Positions 34,700-44,819 are shown, numbered from the stretch's first letter. The stretch is 64,000 nucleotides of DNA from an uncultured Pelagibacteraceae bacterium (GCA_902571955.1 CACGDZ010000005.1:1-64000); one strand, 5' to 3'. The notes: generated by a model from the sequence alone, not told the origin. Made by a program: numbers and translations.

Positions 34700-36241
34700 T
34701 TAAACATTGGGAAATCTTATCTCTATCATTGCTCCTTCTTTATCAATACGATTAGATGCTACAATTTCACCATCATGGAGTTCAACTAAGTTTTTTACTA
34801 TATTTAAACCTAGGCCTGAGTGTTCTCCAAATTTTTCAGGTCTATTACTATAAAATCTTTTAAATATTCTTGATGTGTCTTTTTCTTTAAATCCTTGTCC
34901 CTCATCAATAATTTTTATTGATATTTGATTTTTTCCATTAAGAGAAACATCAACAAAAACATTAGCACCATCTTTACTAAATGATATTGAATTATCTAAT
35001 AAATTGGCAATGATTTGTTCAATTCTGTTTTCTATACCATTTATTAAATATTTTTTTTTTCCATCATTTTTATATTCAATTTTAATTCCTTTTTTAACTT
35101 GATGAATATTATTATAATCATCAACAACAGATTGAATGATAGGTTCAATATTAATTATTTTCATTTTTTCTTTACTTAAAGCAACTTCGTCCTTTAACAT
35201 TTGAGAATAATCAGTAATTAATCTTTCTATTCTTTGAACATCATGACTAAGTATATTCAATAATCTATTTCTTTGTTTGCTATCATTTGTGTCTTGTAAA
35301 ATTTCCGATGCACTTTTTAAAGAAGCTAATGGATTTCTAATTTCATGAACTAAATCAGTCGAAAAGTTTTCCGCATGTGTAACTCTATTTTGAAGCTCAT
35401 TTGTCATATCCTCTAAAGAATTAGATAAAAGTCCTAATTCATCATTTCTTTTTTTTAAATTTTCAATACCTGGTTTAATTTGACTTTTTTCTTTGATACG
35501 AATTGTATATCCAACGAGATTTTGTATTGGTTTAATAAAATATCTACTTAAAACAAAAGAAAAAATTAATATTACAAATCCTACTGACACAGCTGTTCTG
35601 ATTACAAATGCTTTTCTCTCATCTATCGCTGTCTTTATTTCATTAGCGTTTTCTGTAATAGCTACATAACCAAGATTAATTTCATTCTTTGTAACATTCT
35701 TAATTGTTGTTACATTAAATTGATTTAAACCTTCTTGCGTAAATGTGTAAGGAGCTCCTAAATTTTCAGAACTAGAATAATTTTTCAATATATCTTTGAA
35801 TGAAACAGGTTTTTTTTCATCAATTTTTATATTTTTTTCCTCAATAGTTTTTTCTATTTCGTCATTATCTAAAGTTTCAAATTCAATTTTATCAAGTCTT
35901 GTAGAGAATGATCTTGGATCAAGATCTAATGTATCAGTGTCTCCAATAAGGTTAAGTTGATCGTCAAAAAATATTACTCTATCTAAATTCTGAAAAATAA
36001 ACCTTGTAGAAAATAAAAATCTTCTAATATCGTCTGACTGGAATTTAACATCTAGCCTTAAAATATTATCAATAGTGTTGTTAATAATGTTTGTGTGGTT
36101 TTGAGATTTTTTTTTTATTAAACTTGGCTGAATATTGTTTAGATATATGAATGTAAATAGTCCAATAATTGTAAAAATTACAAAATTTATAAATAAAAAT
36201 TTTTTTAATATAGAAAGAGTTTTTAAGTATTTACTAAACAT
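34700..36241 (-). CDS. chvG: Sensor histidine kinase, ChvG-like
   Basis: The 513-residue protein has membrane helices near 14-34 and 212-233 around a periplasmic sensor domain. A HAMP segment follows, then the phospho-acceptor His in DLVHEIRNPLASLK, and the ATPase boxes IANLLDN, DEGQGF and SGLGLNIVKNLVELH. ChvG-type sensors of alphaproteobacteria react to envelope or acid stress. It shares a base with the stop of the response-regulator gene, so the two are translationally coupled. Confidence 0.9.
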   Translation of the reverse strand: MFSKYLKTLSILKKFLFINFVIFTIIGLFTFIYLNNIQPSLIKKKSQNHTNIINNTIDNILRLDVKFQSDDIRRFLFSTRFIFQNLDRVIFFDDQLNLIGDTDTLDLDPRSFSTRLDKIEFETLDNDEIEKTIEEKNIKIDEKKPVSFKDILKNYSSSENLGAPYTFTQEGLNQFNVTTIKNVTKNEINLGYVAITENANEIKTAIDERKAFVIRTAVSVGFVILIFSFVLSRYFIKPIQNLVGYTIRIKEKSQIKPGIENLKKRNDELGLLSNSLEDMTNELQNRVTHAENFSTDLVHEIRNPLASLKSASEILQDTNDSKQRNRLLNILSHDVQRIERLITDYSQMLKDEVALSKEKMKIINIEPIIQSVVDDYNNIHQVKKGIKIEYKNDGKKKYLINGIENRIEQIIANLLDNSISFSKDGANVFVDVSLNGKNQISIKIIDEGQGFKEKDTSRIFKRFYSNRPEKFGEHSGLGLNIVKNLVELHDGEIVASNRIDKEGAMIEIRFPNV

Positions 36242-36948
36242 TAGCTAACATTCCATCTATATCCACTACCATACCTAGTTTCAATAGCTGAAAAATCAGG
36301 ATCTACTTTTTTAAATTTTTTTCTAATTCTTTTTACGTGACTATCAATAGTTCTATCCTCAATATCTGTATCCTCTCGATAAGCTATATCCATAAGCTGA
36401 GCTCTTTCTTTAATTATACCAGGCCTCTTTGCTAATTCTTTAACGATTAAAAACTCAGTTGTCGTCAATTTATCAGGCAACTGTTTTCCGTTCCATTCAC
36501 ACTCGAGTTGTGATGGATCTAATTTTAATCTTCCATGAGATATCAGGCTTTTATTTTCTTCTAGAATATTATTTGAATCTTTTTTTCTTAACTGCACTCT
36601 AATTCTTTCAATCAAAACTTTTATAGAAAAACCTCCTGATTTTTTTACAAAATCATCTGCGCCTAGCTTTAGACCTAACAACTCATCAATTTCATCATCT
36701 TTAGATGTTAAAAAAATTACTGGTAAGGAAGTTTTTTTTCGAAGTTTTTTTAGTAATTCTTCTCCATCCATCTTGGGCATCTTTATATCTATGACTGCTA
36801 AGTCAGGTGGCATTCTGGTTAAACCGATTAATGCGCTTTCACCATCAATGTATGTTTGAACTTTAAAACCCTCTTTTTCTAATGCGATACTCAAACTTGT
36901 TAAAATGTTTCTATCGTCATCTATCAAAGCTATTGTTTGTTTTTGCAT
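36241..36948 (-). CDS. chvI: Response regulator, ChvI-like (OmpR family)
   Basis: This 235-residue protein has a receiver domain with the acidic pocket DDD at the N-terminus, phospho-acceptor Asp in LAVIDIKMPKMDG and Lys in FLTSKDDE. It also has a winged-helix DNA-binding domain ending in RTIDSHVKRIRKKF and ETRYGSGYRW. It is the partner of the ChvG kinase. The pair is well conserved in alphaproteobacteria, where it controls envelope and acid-response genes; the targets here are unknown. Confidence 0.92.
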   Translation of the reverse strand: MQKQTIALIDDDRNILTSLSIALEKEGFKVQTYIDGESALIGLTRMPPDLAVIDIKMPKMDGEELLKKLRKKTSLPVIFLTSKDDEIDELLGLKLGADDFVKKSGGFSIKVLIERIRVQLRKKDSNNILEENKSLISHGRLKLDPSQLECEWNGKQLPDKLTTTEFLIVKELAKRPGIIKERAQLMDIAYREDTDIEDRTIDSHVKRIRKKFKKVDPDFSAIETRYGSGYRWNVS

Positions 36949-36998
36949 AAAGTAGTTTAAAAATACTAAATTGTCCTAATTTGGGCAATGATATAAAT

Positions 36999-39773
36999 TT
37001 AATGTAACATACCCCAATTATCTCCAACATTAATATCAACTGTTAAAGGAGTTGAAAAAGAATGATAATCACTCTGAGCTACACTTGTCATTTCTTTCTC
37101 AATTAATTTAATCATTACTTTTTCATCTTTTTTTGGAATTTCAAAAATTAATTCATCATGAATTTGCAAGAGCATTTTTGAATTAGATTTTTTTTCCTCT
37201 GATAATTTCTTGTCCAATCTTATCATAGCTAATCTCATTACTTCAGAAGCAGAACCTTGAATGGGAGCATTAATTGCAGCACGTTCTTGAAAATTTCTGA
37301 CATTGAAGTTTTTGTCATTTATTCCATTAAAATGAGATCTTCTTCCAAAAATATTGTTAACATATCCACTTTTCCTACAAAATTTAATTGTATTATCCAT
37401 ATAAACTTTAATTTCTGGAAACTTAGCAAAATATGAATTCAAAAATTCCTCTGCCTCATAGTTAGAAACGTTTATTTGCTTAGCTAATCCATATTGCGAA
37501 ATTCCATAAATAATTCCAAAATTAATAGCCTTAGCCTTTCGTCTGTGATCTTGATTAACTTTTTTAATATCAATATTAAATATTTGGCTAGCTGTTAAAG
37601 AGTGAATATCTTCTTTATTTTTGAAAGCTTTTTTTAGCTCTTTTACATCTGCCAGGTCTGCTAAAATTCTCATCTCAATTTGATTGTAGTCCGCAGAAAT
37701 TAATAGGTGCCCTTTTTTTGCAGTAAAAGCCTTTCTTATATCTTTTCCATCTTCTGATTTAATTGGTATGTTTTGTAAGTTGGGATCACTAGATGCTAGT
37801 CTTCCAGTCGTTGTAGCAGCCAGCAAAAACGAAGTATGAACCCTTTTTGTATTTGGGTTTAAATGTTCAGGTAAAGCATCTGAATAGGTATTTTTTAATT
37901 TTGAAACTTGTCTCCAGTCTAAAATTAGTTTTGGAAATTCATGACCTTTGAAGGCTAAATCCTCTAAAACACTTGCACTTGTTGCAAAACTTCCTTTTTT
38001 AGTTTTTTTTAATCCAGCTATTTTCAAGTCATTATAAATTATTTCGCCCAATTGCTTTGGGGATGCGATATTGAATTCTTTTTTAGAAATTTTAAATACT
38101 TCTTTTTCAAGTTTTTGGATTTTTTTTTCAAATTTAGATGAAAGAGATTTTAAAAACTTACTATCAATTTCAACTCCCTCTATTTCCATAAATGCAAGAA
38201 TTTTAATTAGTGGTTTTTCAAAAATTTCATAAATATTTATCATTTTTTCTGATTTTAAATTTTTGATAAATTTTTTGTATAATCTAAAAGTAACATCAGC
38301 ATCTTCAGCAGCGTAATCTTTTGCTTTATCTAATTCTACTTCACTAAAATTAATTTCTTTCCTGCCTGTGCCTACCGTCTCTTTAAAAGAAATAGTTTTA
38401 TGCCCTAAATGAATTTCTGATAAAGTATCCATATTATGTCTATTTTTTCCTGCATCTAAGACATAAGACATCAGCATTGTATCTTCCATTGATGAAAGCG
38501 TTATTCCACACTTATAAAATACTATAAAATCAAATTTTATATTTTGACCTATTTTTTTTATACTAGGATCTTCTAATATTTTTTTTAATTTTTTAATTAC
38601 TGCTTCTTTTTTAAGACACTTGGGTGACTTGTGACCAACTGGTATGTAACATGCTTTTCCAACTTTAGAACAGAGAGAAATGCCCACTAAATCAGCTTGG
38701 TGAGGATCTAATGATGTGGTTTCAGTATCTACTGCAACTTCACCAACTTCTTCTGCCTCCTCTATCCATTTATCAATTTCTTGTAAACTATTAATTAAAT
38801 AATAATTTTTGTTATTTATCTTTTGTTGTTTATCTAGATTTTGAGTTTCAATCTTATTACTTTCTAGTTCAGGTTCTCCATAAGCAGAAATTGCAGAACT
38901 TAACAATCTGTTAAATTCCATTTCTCTTAAAAATTTATATAATTTATCTTTATCTATATTTTGCAATTTAAATTCACTTAACTCTCTATTAACAGGAGAG
39001 TTATGATCTAGTGTTACAAGTTTTTTACTTATTAATGCTTTATCCTTGTTCTCTATTAATGTTTCTCTTCTTTTATTTTGCTTAATCTCATTAGCAGATT
39101 TTAGTAAATTTTCTAAAGTGCCATATTTGTTAATTAGCTCTGCAGCCGTCTTAATACCTATACCTGGAACACCAGGGACATTGTCACTACTGTCTCCTGC
39201 TAAAGATTGCACATCAATAACTTTTGATGCATCTACTCCAAATTTTTTTATAACATCATCATCAGTTATAAATTTGTTTTTCATAGGGTCAAAAATTCGA
39301 ACCCCTTTTTTGTAAAGCTGCATTAAATCTTTATCTGATGAAACAATTGTAACCTTTGCACCTTTTTTAAGAATTTGATCAACATATGTGGCTATTAAAT
39401 CATCTGCTTCATAATTAGGAAGATCTACAGATGGCAAATTAAATGCTAGTACTGACTTTCTTATATACTCAAATTGAGGAGCCAAATCATCGGGCGCCTC
39501 TGACCTGTTAGCTTTGTAGTCACTATAAATTTCATTTCTAAAAGTTTTTCTTGCTGAGTCAAATATTACTGCAAAATGTGTTGGTTTTTGTAAGTTTTGA
39601 TCAGATTTTGAGTCCTCTAATAATTTAAATAACATACTGCAAAAACCACTTACAGCACCTGTTGGAAGTCCATCGCTTTTTCTACTCAATGGAGGCAAAG
39701 CATAATAAGCTCTAAAGATATAACCAGAGCCATCAATCAAATAAAAATGATCTGTTTTTTGAATTTTATTCAT
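36999..39773 (-). CDS. polA: DNA polymerase I
   Basis: The 924-residue protein has three domains. The 5'-3' exonuclease covers about 1-290 (GDSSDNVPGVPGIGIKTA). A 3'-5' exonuclease near 320-510 keeps the DTET motif (AVDTETTSLDPHQADLVG) and therefore should proofread. The polymerase domain has motif A (SADYNQIEMRIL), B (RRKAKAINFGIIYG) and C (QIHDELIFE). It removes primers and repairs gaps. The start at 39773 faces bioY across 114 bases. Confidence 0.96.
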   Translation of the reverse strand: MNKIQKTDHFYLIDGSGYIFRAYYALPPLSRKSDGLPTGAVSGFCSMLFKLLEDSKSDQNLQKPTHFAVIFDSARKTFRNEIYSDYKANRSEAPDDLAPQFEYIRKSVLAFNLPSVDLPNYEADDLIATYVDQILKKGAKVTIVSSDKDLMQLYKKGVRIFDPMKNKFITDDDVIKKFGVDASKVIDVQSLAGDSSDNVPGVPGIGIKTAAELINKYGTLENLLKSANEIKQNKRRETLIENKDKALISKKLVTLDHNSPVNRELSEFKLQNIDKDKLYKFLREMEFNRLLSSAISAYGEPELESNKIETQNLDKQQKINNKNYYLINSLQEIDKWIEEAEEVGEVAVDTETTSLDPHQADLVGISLCSKVGKACYIPVGHKSPKCLKKEAVIKKLKKILEDPSIKKIGQNIKFDFIVFYKCGITLSSMEDTMLMSYVLDAGKNRHNMDTLSEIHLGHKTISFKETVGTGRKEINFSEVELDKAKDYAAEDADVTFRLYKKFIKNLKSEKMINIYEIFEKPLIKILAFMEIEGVEIDSKFLKSLSSKFEKKIQKLEKEVFKISKKEFNIASPKQLGEIIYNDLKIAGLKKTKKGSFATSASVLEDLAFKGHEFPKLILDWRQVSKLKNTYSDALPEHLNPNTKRVHTSFLLAATTTGRLASSDPNLQNIPIKSEDGKDIRKAFTAKKGHLLISADYNQIEMRILADLADVKELKKAFKNKEDIHSLTASQIFNIDIKKVNQDHRRKAKAINFGIIYGISQYGLAKQINVSNYEAEEFLNSYFAKFPEIKVYMDNTIKFCRKSGYVNNIFGRRSHFNGINDKNFNVRNFQERAAINAPIQGSASEVMRLAMIRLDKKLSEEKKSNSKMLLQIHDELIFEIPKKDEKVMIKLIEKEMTSVAQSDYHSFSTPLTVDINVGDNWGMLH

Positions 39774-39887
39774 TAAGTATTATTAAATATTACAATGCTA
39801 ACATAATCTGTATATAAAAAAATTTACTTTCAATTATTATAACAATTAGAAGTAGATTATTTTTTATATTTTGAGTATTATTTAACA

Positions 39888-40439
39888 ATGGAATTAACAA
39901 AAAATCTCACGCAAGCTAAACTATTTAAATCTCTGGTTGTTATTGTTCTTGGTTCAATAGCACTAACAATATCAGCAAAGATCAAAATTCCTTTCTATCC
40001 GGTTCCAATGACTATGCAAACATTTGTTGTATTGTTTTTAGGAATAAGTTTAGGTCATAAAATTGCACTTGCTACAATTGGGTTGTATTTAATTGAGGGA
40101 ATTGCAGGACTTCCTGTATTTTCAAATTCTCCTGAAAAAGGTGTTGGATTAGTTTATTTTACAGGACCAACTATGGGTTACTTAATTGGTTTTTTAACAG
40201 CTTGTTACTTAGCTTCTAAAATAAAGATTGATGATAATTTTTTTGTGGTTTTATTTAAACTAATTATCGCAACTTCAACAATCTATATTTTGGGTCTAAT
40301 ATGGCTTGGCACATTGATTGGATGGGATAAGCCAATCTTCGCTTTAGGTGCAAAACCATTTCTATTAGCTGAGATTTTTAAAATTTTGATTTTAGCTCTT
40401 TTGACCAAGCAAATAATTAAAATTAAAAAATTTATCTAG
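39888..40439 (+). CDS. bioY: Biotin transporter BioY
   Basis: The 183-residue membrane protein has about six helices and the BioY motif FYPVPMTMQTFVVLFLG, followed by GLYLIEGIAGLPVF and a GPTMGYLIGF segment. BioY is the substrate-binding unit of biotin ECF importers and can work alone in many alphaproteobacteria. No BioM/BioN is nearby. Its end overlaps the convergent regA by 8 bases. Confidence 0.93.
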   Translation: MELTKNLTQAKLFKSLVVIVLGSIALTISAKIKIPFYPVPMTMQTFVVLFLGISLGHKIALATIGLYLIEGIAGLPVFSNSPEKGVGLVYFTGPTMGYLIGFLTACYLASKIKIDDNFFVVLFKLIIATSTIYILGLIWLGTLIGWDKPIFALGAKPFLLAEIFKILILALLTKQIIKIKKFI

Positions 40440-40995
40440 GCGATCTTTTAGAAAGAATTCTTTGAAGAGTTCTTCTGTGCATTTTAAGTCGTCTAGCTGT
40501 TTCTGAAACATTTCTGTTACACAGCTCAAAAACTCTGTGTATATGTTCCCACTTAACTCTGTCAGCCGACATTGGGTTTTCTGGTGGGGCTGCTTTTTTT
40601 GATGGATCTGCCAATAATGCTTTCTCAACATCTTCTGCATCTGCAGGTTTAGCTAGGTAATCTATAGCACCTTGTTTAATTGCAGCTACTGCAGTTGGAA
40701 TATTACCATAACCAGTTAACATGATAATCCTACTAGCACTATTTGAAGACTGAATTTCTTTTACAACCTCAAGTCCATTACCGTCTCCAAGCCTTAAATC
40801 TACAACAGCAAAACCAGGTTTTTTAGTTTTTACAGATTCAACTCCCTTTTGTACACTCTCAGCTTGAAAAACCTCAAATCCTTTTTTTTCCATCGCTCTT
40901 GCTAAACGCTCACGGAAAGGATTATCATCATCCACGATTAATAATGATTTATTTTCAAAATCACTAAGATTCTGTAGTTTTGCCTCTTCTTTCAT
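40432..40995 (-). CDS. regA: Response regulator, RegA/ActR/PrrA family
   Basis: The 187-residue protein has a receiver domain (Asp in VVDLRLGDGNG, Lys in YLAKPAD) and a Fis-type helix-turn-helix at the C-terminus (NVSETARRLKMHRRTLQRIL). These are the RegA redox regulator hallmarks. RegA proteins adjust respiration, carbon and energy genes to redox state. A matching RegB sensor is not in the window, so it is an orphan here. An overlapping minus-strand frame inside it is a shadow. Confidence 0.9.
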   Translation of the reverse strand: MKEEAKLQNLSDFENKSLLIVDDDNPFRERLARAMEKKGFEVFQAESVQKGVESVKTKKPGFAVVDLRLGDGNGLEVVKEIQSSNSASRIIMLTGYGNIPTAVAAIKQGAIDYLAKPADAEDVEKALLADPSKKAAPPENPMSADRVKWEHIHRVFELCNRNVSETARRLKMHRRTLQRILSKRSPR

Positions 40996-41162
40996 GATCC
41001 TTATATGGGGTCTCTGCCGGATATTACAATATATGAATTTTACGCATTTCTGGCTTGAATTATTTGCTTTACTTTAGTGCTGTTTACTTTATATGCCAAA
41101 AAATATTAAAGTTTTTTTTATAAAGACTTTTTTTTATTAAATTTTTTTTGGAGGCATTTAAA

Positions 41163-42347
41163 ATGCAAAAATTTAAATCAGTTGAAGAATTAGTTAGTCA
41201 TCTAAAACCTGAAAAACCAGTTTACTGTATTAGAAAGAATTCCATAAAATCTGCTGTTAAATTTTTCCTAAAAAAATTTCCAGGAAAAATTTTATATGCA
41301 GTTAAAACTAATCCGCACCCTGAGGTAATCAAAAAAATCATAGAAAGTGGAGTTGAGCAATTTGATGTTGCTTCAATTGAGGAAATTAAAAATATTAGAA
41401 CTTTTAGTAATACAGCTAAATGCTCTTATATGCATACTGTAAAGAGTAGAGAAAGTATAAAAGAAGCGTATTTTAATTATGGTGTAAAAACTTTTTCTTT
41501 AGATACTAAAAATGAACTAGTTAAAATAATTGAAAGTACAAATAACGCTAAAGATTTAGAATTATTTGTAAGAGTTGCTGTTTCAAATGAACATGCAGAA
41601 ATTGATTTATCAAAAAAATTTGGTGCATTAACTTCTGAAGCAACAGGTTTATTGAGACTTATAAAACAACATGCTAAAAAGATTGGTTTAAGTTTTCATG
41701 TTGGCTCACAATGTATGCATCCAATTTCTTATTCAAAAGGTATTAGTGAAATTGGAAATATTATTAAAAAGACAAAAATTATTCCAGATTATATTAATGT
41801 GGGTGGTGGTTTCCCTACAATCTATCCTGACTTAATCCCACAATCTTTAGATAATTATTTTAATGAAATAAATAAGAGCTTAGAAAATTTAAAGCTTCAA
41901 AAACTTCCAGAAATTATTTGTGAACCTGGTAGAGCTTTAGTTGCTGAAAGTGGTTCAACAGTTGTAAGAGTTAATTTAAGAAAAAAACAAAAGCTTTATA
42001 TTAATGATGGTACCTATGGTACTCTTTTTGATGCTGGTACACCAAACATTGTATTCCCATCTAAAATGATTAAAGAAAATTCTAATAAAATAATTTCAAA
42101 AAAATTGACTGCTTTTGATTTCTTTGGACCTACATGTGATAGCATGGATTATATGAAAGGTCCTTTTTTGCTTCCAAATAATATTAAAGAAAATGATTAT
42201 ATTGAACTTGGCCAACTTGGGGCATACGGATTAACATTTAGAACTCAGTTTAATGGTTACTACTCAAATGAAATTTATGAAGTTGAAGATAACCCAATAA
42301 TGACAATGTATGATAAAGACATTAACAAAGCTAACATGGTAGCTTAA
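41163..42347 (+). CDS. PLP-dependent ornithine/lysine-type decarboxylase (fold III)
   Basis: From ATG 41163, behind GGAGG at 41150-41154, the protein has 394 residues. A TTG at 41148 gives a longer frame but places the start inside the ribosome site. The PLP lysine is in ILYAVKTNPHPEV, the phosphate-binding GGGFPTIYP and the second active-site Cys region GPTCDSMD are present, and HVGSQ is the family loop. It makes putrescine or cadaverine from ornithine or lysine. Fold III ornithine, lysine and mixed enzymes cannot be told apart by eye. Confidence 0.88.
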   Translation: MQKFKSVEELVSHLKPEKPVYCIRKNSIKSAVKFFLKKFPGKILYAVKTNPHPEVIKKIIESGVEQFDVASIEEIKNIRTFSNTAKCSYMHTVKSRESIKEAYFNYGVKTFSLDTKNELVKIIESTNNAKDLELFVRVAVSNEHAEIDLSKKFGALTSEATGLLRLIKQHAKKIGLSFHVGSQCMHPISYSKGISEIGNIIKKTKIIPDYINVGGGFPTIYPDLIPQSLDNYFNEINKSLENLKLQKLPEIICEPGRALVAESGSTVVRVNLRKKQKLYINDGTYGTLFDAGTPNIVFPSKMIKENSNKIISKKLTAFDFFGPTCDSMDYMKGPFLLPNNIKENDYIELGQLGAYGLTFRTQFNGYYSNEIYEVEDNPIMTMYDKDINKANMVA

Positions 42348-43390
42348 TGTCGAGTCAAAAAAATCCAGGTCATAACAGTAAAAGAGATTTCTTAAAAAAT
42401 CCTGTTGAGCACATCGATATAACTTCTTTCGACTCTAGAAAAATTATATCCTCAATGGAAAAAATGTCATTTGTTTCTAGAGAAACAGCAAATGCTGCTA
42501 ATATTTATAATGAGATGCTTAAAGATAAAGATTGCACAATTTTCCTAACCTTAGCAGGCTCTACTTCGGCAGCTGGATGTATGAATATTTATAAAGATTT
42601 AGTTAAATATAATATGGTTGATGCAATTGTTGCAACAGGTGCTTCTATAGTGGATATGGATTTTTTTGAAGCTCTTGGATTTAAACATTATCAAGGTTCA
42701 CAATTTCAAGATGACACTGAGCTAAGGGACAAATATATAGATAGAATTTACGATACCTACATAGATGAAGAAGAGCTTCAAATGTGTGATAAAATTATAT
42801 GTCAAATCGCTAATAACCTAGAGGCGAGAAGCTATACTTCAAGAGAGTTCATTTATGAAATGGGAAAATATTTGAAAAATAACTCAAAGAAAAAAGACTC
42901 TTTAATTGAAAGCGCTTTTGACAACAATGTTCCTATTTTCTGCCCTGCTTTTACCGACTCGAGCGCAGGATTTGGGTTGGTTATGCATCAAGAACAAAAT
43001 CCAAAAAAACATATGACCATAGACTCAATTAGAGAATTTAGAGAACTAACAGAAATTAAAATCAAATCTAAAGGTTCTGGATTATTTATGATTGGTGGCG
43101 GTGTGCCTAAAAACTTTATTCAAGATACTGTTATTTGTGCTGAACTATTAGGAAAAGCTGTAGACATGCATAAATATGCTGTTCAAATTACTGTTGCTGA
43201 TAGTAGAGACGGTGCATGTAGCAGCTCCACATTAAAAGAAGCAAGCTCATGGGGCAAAGTAGATATTACGAAAGAACAGATGGTGTTTGCAGAAGCAACT
43301 AGTGTTTTGCCATTAATTGCTAGTGATGCTTATCATAAAGGTGAGTGGAAAAATAGAACAAGAAAAAACTTTACAAAAATTTTTAAATAA
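42347..43390 (+). CDS. Deoxyhypusine synthase-like protein, probable homospermidine synthase
   Basis: This 347-residue protein is a bacterial deoxyhypusine synthase homologue. It has an NAD-binding LAGSTSAAGCMN and VATGASIVDMDFFEALG, and the active-site lysine K304 in SWGKVDI, matching human SWGK. Bacteria lack eIF5A, so a protein substrate is not expected. Such enzymes are thought to transfer an aminobutyl group to a diamine and make homospermidine. It overlaps the decarboxylase stop (TAATG), which provides the diamine. Confidence 0.85.
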   Translation: MSSQKNPGHNSKRDFLKNPVEHIDITSFDSRKIISSMEKMSFVSRETANAANIYNEMLKDKDCTIFLTLAGSTSAAGCMNIYKDLVKYNMVDAIVATGASIVDMDFFEALGFKHYQGSQFQDDTELRDKYIDRIYDTYIDEEELQMCDKIICQIANNLEARSYTSREFIYEMGKYLKNNSKKKDSLIESAFDNNVPIFCPAFTDSSAGFGLVMHQEQNPKKHMTIDSIREFRELTEIKIKSKGSGLFMIGGGVPKNFIQDTVICAELLGKAVDMHKYAVQITVADSRDGACSSSTLKEASSWGKVDITKEQMVFAEATSVLPLIASDAYHKGEWKNRTRKNFTKIFK

Positions 43391-43392
43391 AA

Positions 43393-44268
43393 TTGAAATA
43401 TCTCTTAAATAAAAACGGATTTTTAGGAATTGATAATAAGTTTAGCTTTAAAGAAAAAGCTGTAATTGTTCCATTTGGATTAGAAAAAACTGTCAGTTAT
43501 GGAGGAGGAACAAGAAATGGACCTAAAGAAATTATAAAAGCATCTCATCAAGTTGAGCTATATGATGAAGAACTTAACTGCGAACCTTATAAAAAAATAG
43601 GTATTAAAACTTTAAAACCATTTAAAATAGACAAAAATATTAAAAAAGCCCTGAATAAAATCTCAAAAATTAATGAGGAGATTTTAGATAAAAAACTTTT
43701 CCCAATGACTTTGGGTGGAGAACATTCAATAACACCTGGATGTATTGTTCCTTTTACTAAAAAATATAAAAATATTTGCCTCTTGCATTTTGATGCCCAT
43801 GCAGATTTACGACAAAGCTATAATGGAGAAGAATTTTCACATGCCTCAGCAATTAGAAGATGTCTGGATTATAAAAATGTTTCTTTAATTTCATTTGGGA
43901 TAAGAAATATCTCAGAAAGTGAAATTCCATTTTTAAAAAAAAATTCTTCAAGAATAAATATATTTTGGGCAAAAGACAAAAAAAAATGGAATTTGTCTAA
44001 ATTCAAAAAACTAATTAAAAATAAAACTGTTTATATTACATTTGATGTAGACGGACTAGATTCAAGTATCATGCCTGCAACTGGTACACCTGAACCAGGA
44101 GGGCTTTTGTGGGATGAAACATTGGATATAATAAGAATTGCAGCAAAAAACTCAAAAATTGTTGGTGCAGATATTAATGAGCTGTCTCCAATTAAAGGAT
44201 TTAATTCTTATAATTTTCTTGTTGCAAAATTAGCTTATAAAATTTTGTCTTATAAATTTTTATATTAA
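43393..44268 (+). CDS. speB: Agmatinase-like ureohydrolase
   Basis: The 291-residue protein starts at TTG 43393. It has the binuclear manganese motifs GGEHSIT, HFDAHADLR and TFDVDGLDSSIMPATGTPEPGG (by key residues DVDGLD and the GTPEPGG loop), typical of agmatinases. It releases urea from agmatine or a related guanidine. It is the third gene of the polyamine operon. No arginine decarboxylase is next to it, so the true substrate may be another guanidino compound. It shares its TTAA stop with the convergent gene. Confidence 0.85.
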   Translation: MKYLLNKNGFLGIDNKFSFKEKAVIVPFGLEKTVSYGGGTRNGPKEIIKASHQVELYDEELNCEPYKKIGIKTLKPFKIDKNIKKALNKISKINEEILDKKLFPMTLGGEHSITPGCIVPFTKKYKNICLLHFDAHADLRQSYNGEEFSHASAIRRCLDYKNVSLISFGIRNISESEIPFLKKNSSRINIFWAKDKKKWNLSKFKKLIKNKTVYITFDVDGLDSSIMPATGTPEPGGLLWDETLDIIRIAAKNSKIVGADINELSPIKGFNSYNFLVAKLAYKILSYKFLY

Positions 44269-44819
44269 ATTTTAATTGGTTTAATAATTTTCAATAACAT
44301 TCTGAATGGTATCAACATTATTATTGCAACTAAAATTTTTACCGCTAAATCTCCAAGAGATAAAGTAACCCAAGGTACCCCTGTTGCATAAAATGATATT
44401 GAGAAAAATAAAAATGTGTCGACTGTTGATCCAATCAAAGATGAAGTAAGTGGTGCAACAAACCACTGTTTTTTTCTTAATCGATCAAAAATTTGAATGT
44501 CCAACAATTGAGCAGTAATAAAAGCAACTCCTGATCCAATTGCAATTCTAACCGAGATTAAATCCGCAAAATCAGTTGAGAATAACAATGTAAATATAAT
44601 TCCTATTAAAAAGCCCAAATATACAATTTGCCTTGCTAATAATTTTCCATACGACCTGTTTGCTAAATCTGTTATTAAAAAAGCTATTGGATAACTAAAA
44701 GCTCCATAAGTTAAAATCTCATTTAATCCAAAATAGTTGATTGGGAACTGAACTAAATAATTAGAAGATAGTACAACAATCCCCATCATTATTGACAGGG
44801 TGATAAATAATTTATTCAT
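44265..44819 (-). CDS. yhhQ: Queuosine-precursor-type (VUT/YhhQ) transporter
   Basis: The 184-residue membrane protein has about six helices and the VUT-family stretches YPIAFLITDLANRSYGK and SLIGSTVDTFLFFSISF. Members import queuosine precursors such as preQ0 or preQ1. Start and rpmB stop share one base (44819), so it is read from the rpmB transcript. No riboswitch can fit in front of it. Substrate assignment is by family only. Confidence 0.83.
   Translation of the reverse strand: MNKLFITLSIMMGIVVLSSNYLVQFPINYFGLNEILTYGAFSYPIAFLITDLANRSYGKLLARQIVYLGFLIGIIFTLLFSTDFADLISVRIAIGSGVAFITAQLLDIQIFDRLRKKQWFVAPLTSSLIGSTVDTFLFFSISFYATGVPWVTLSLGDLAVKILVAIIMLIPFRMLLKIIKPIKI

Noticed and set aside
40392-40640. 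Minus-strand frame of 82 codons at the bioY/regA end
   Set aside because: It overlaps the Fis-type DNA-binding region of regA in another frame and has no recognisable sequence; it is a shadow frame.
41148-41162. TTG start for the decarboxylase
   Set aside because: It places the start codon on the GGAGG ribosome site; ATG 41163 is at the right distance from that site.
40996-41162. Structured leader (speF-like element or attenuator) before the decarboxylase
   Set aside because: The region is AT-rich with only a weak AAAGT/ACTTT stem before a T-run; I cannot recognise a known aptamer.
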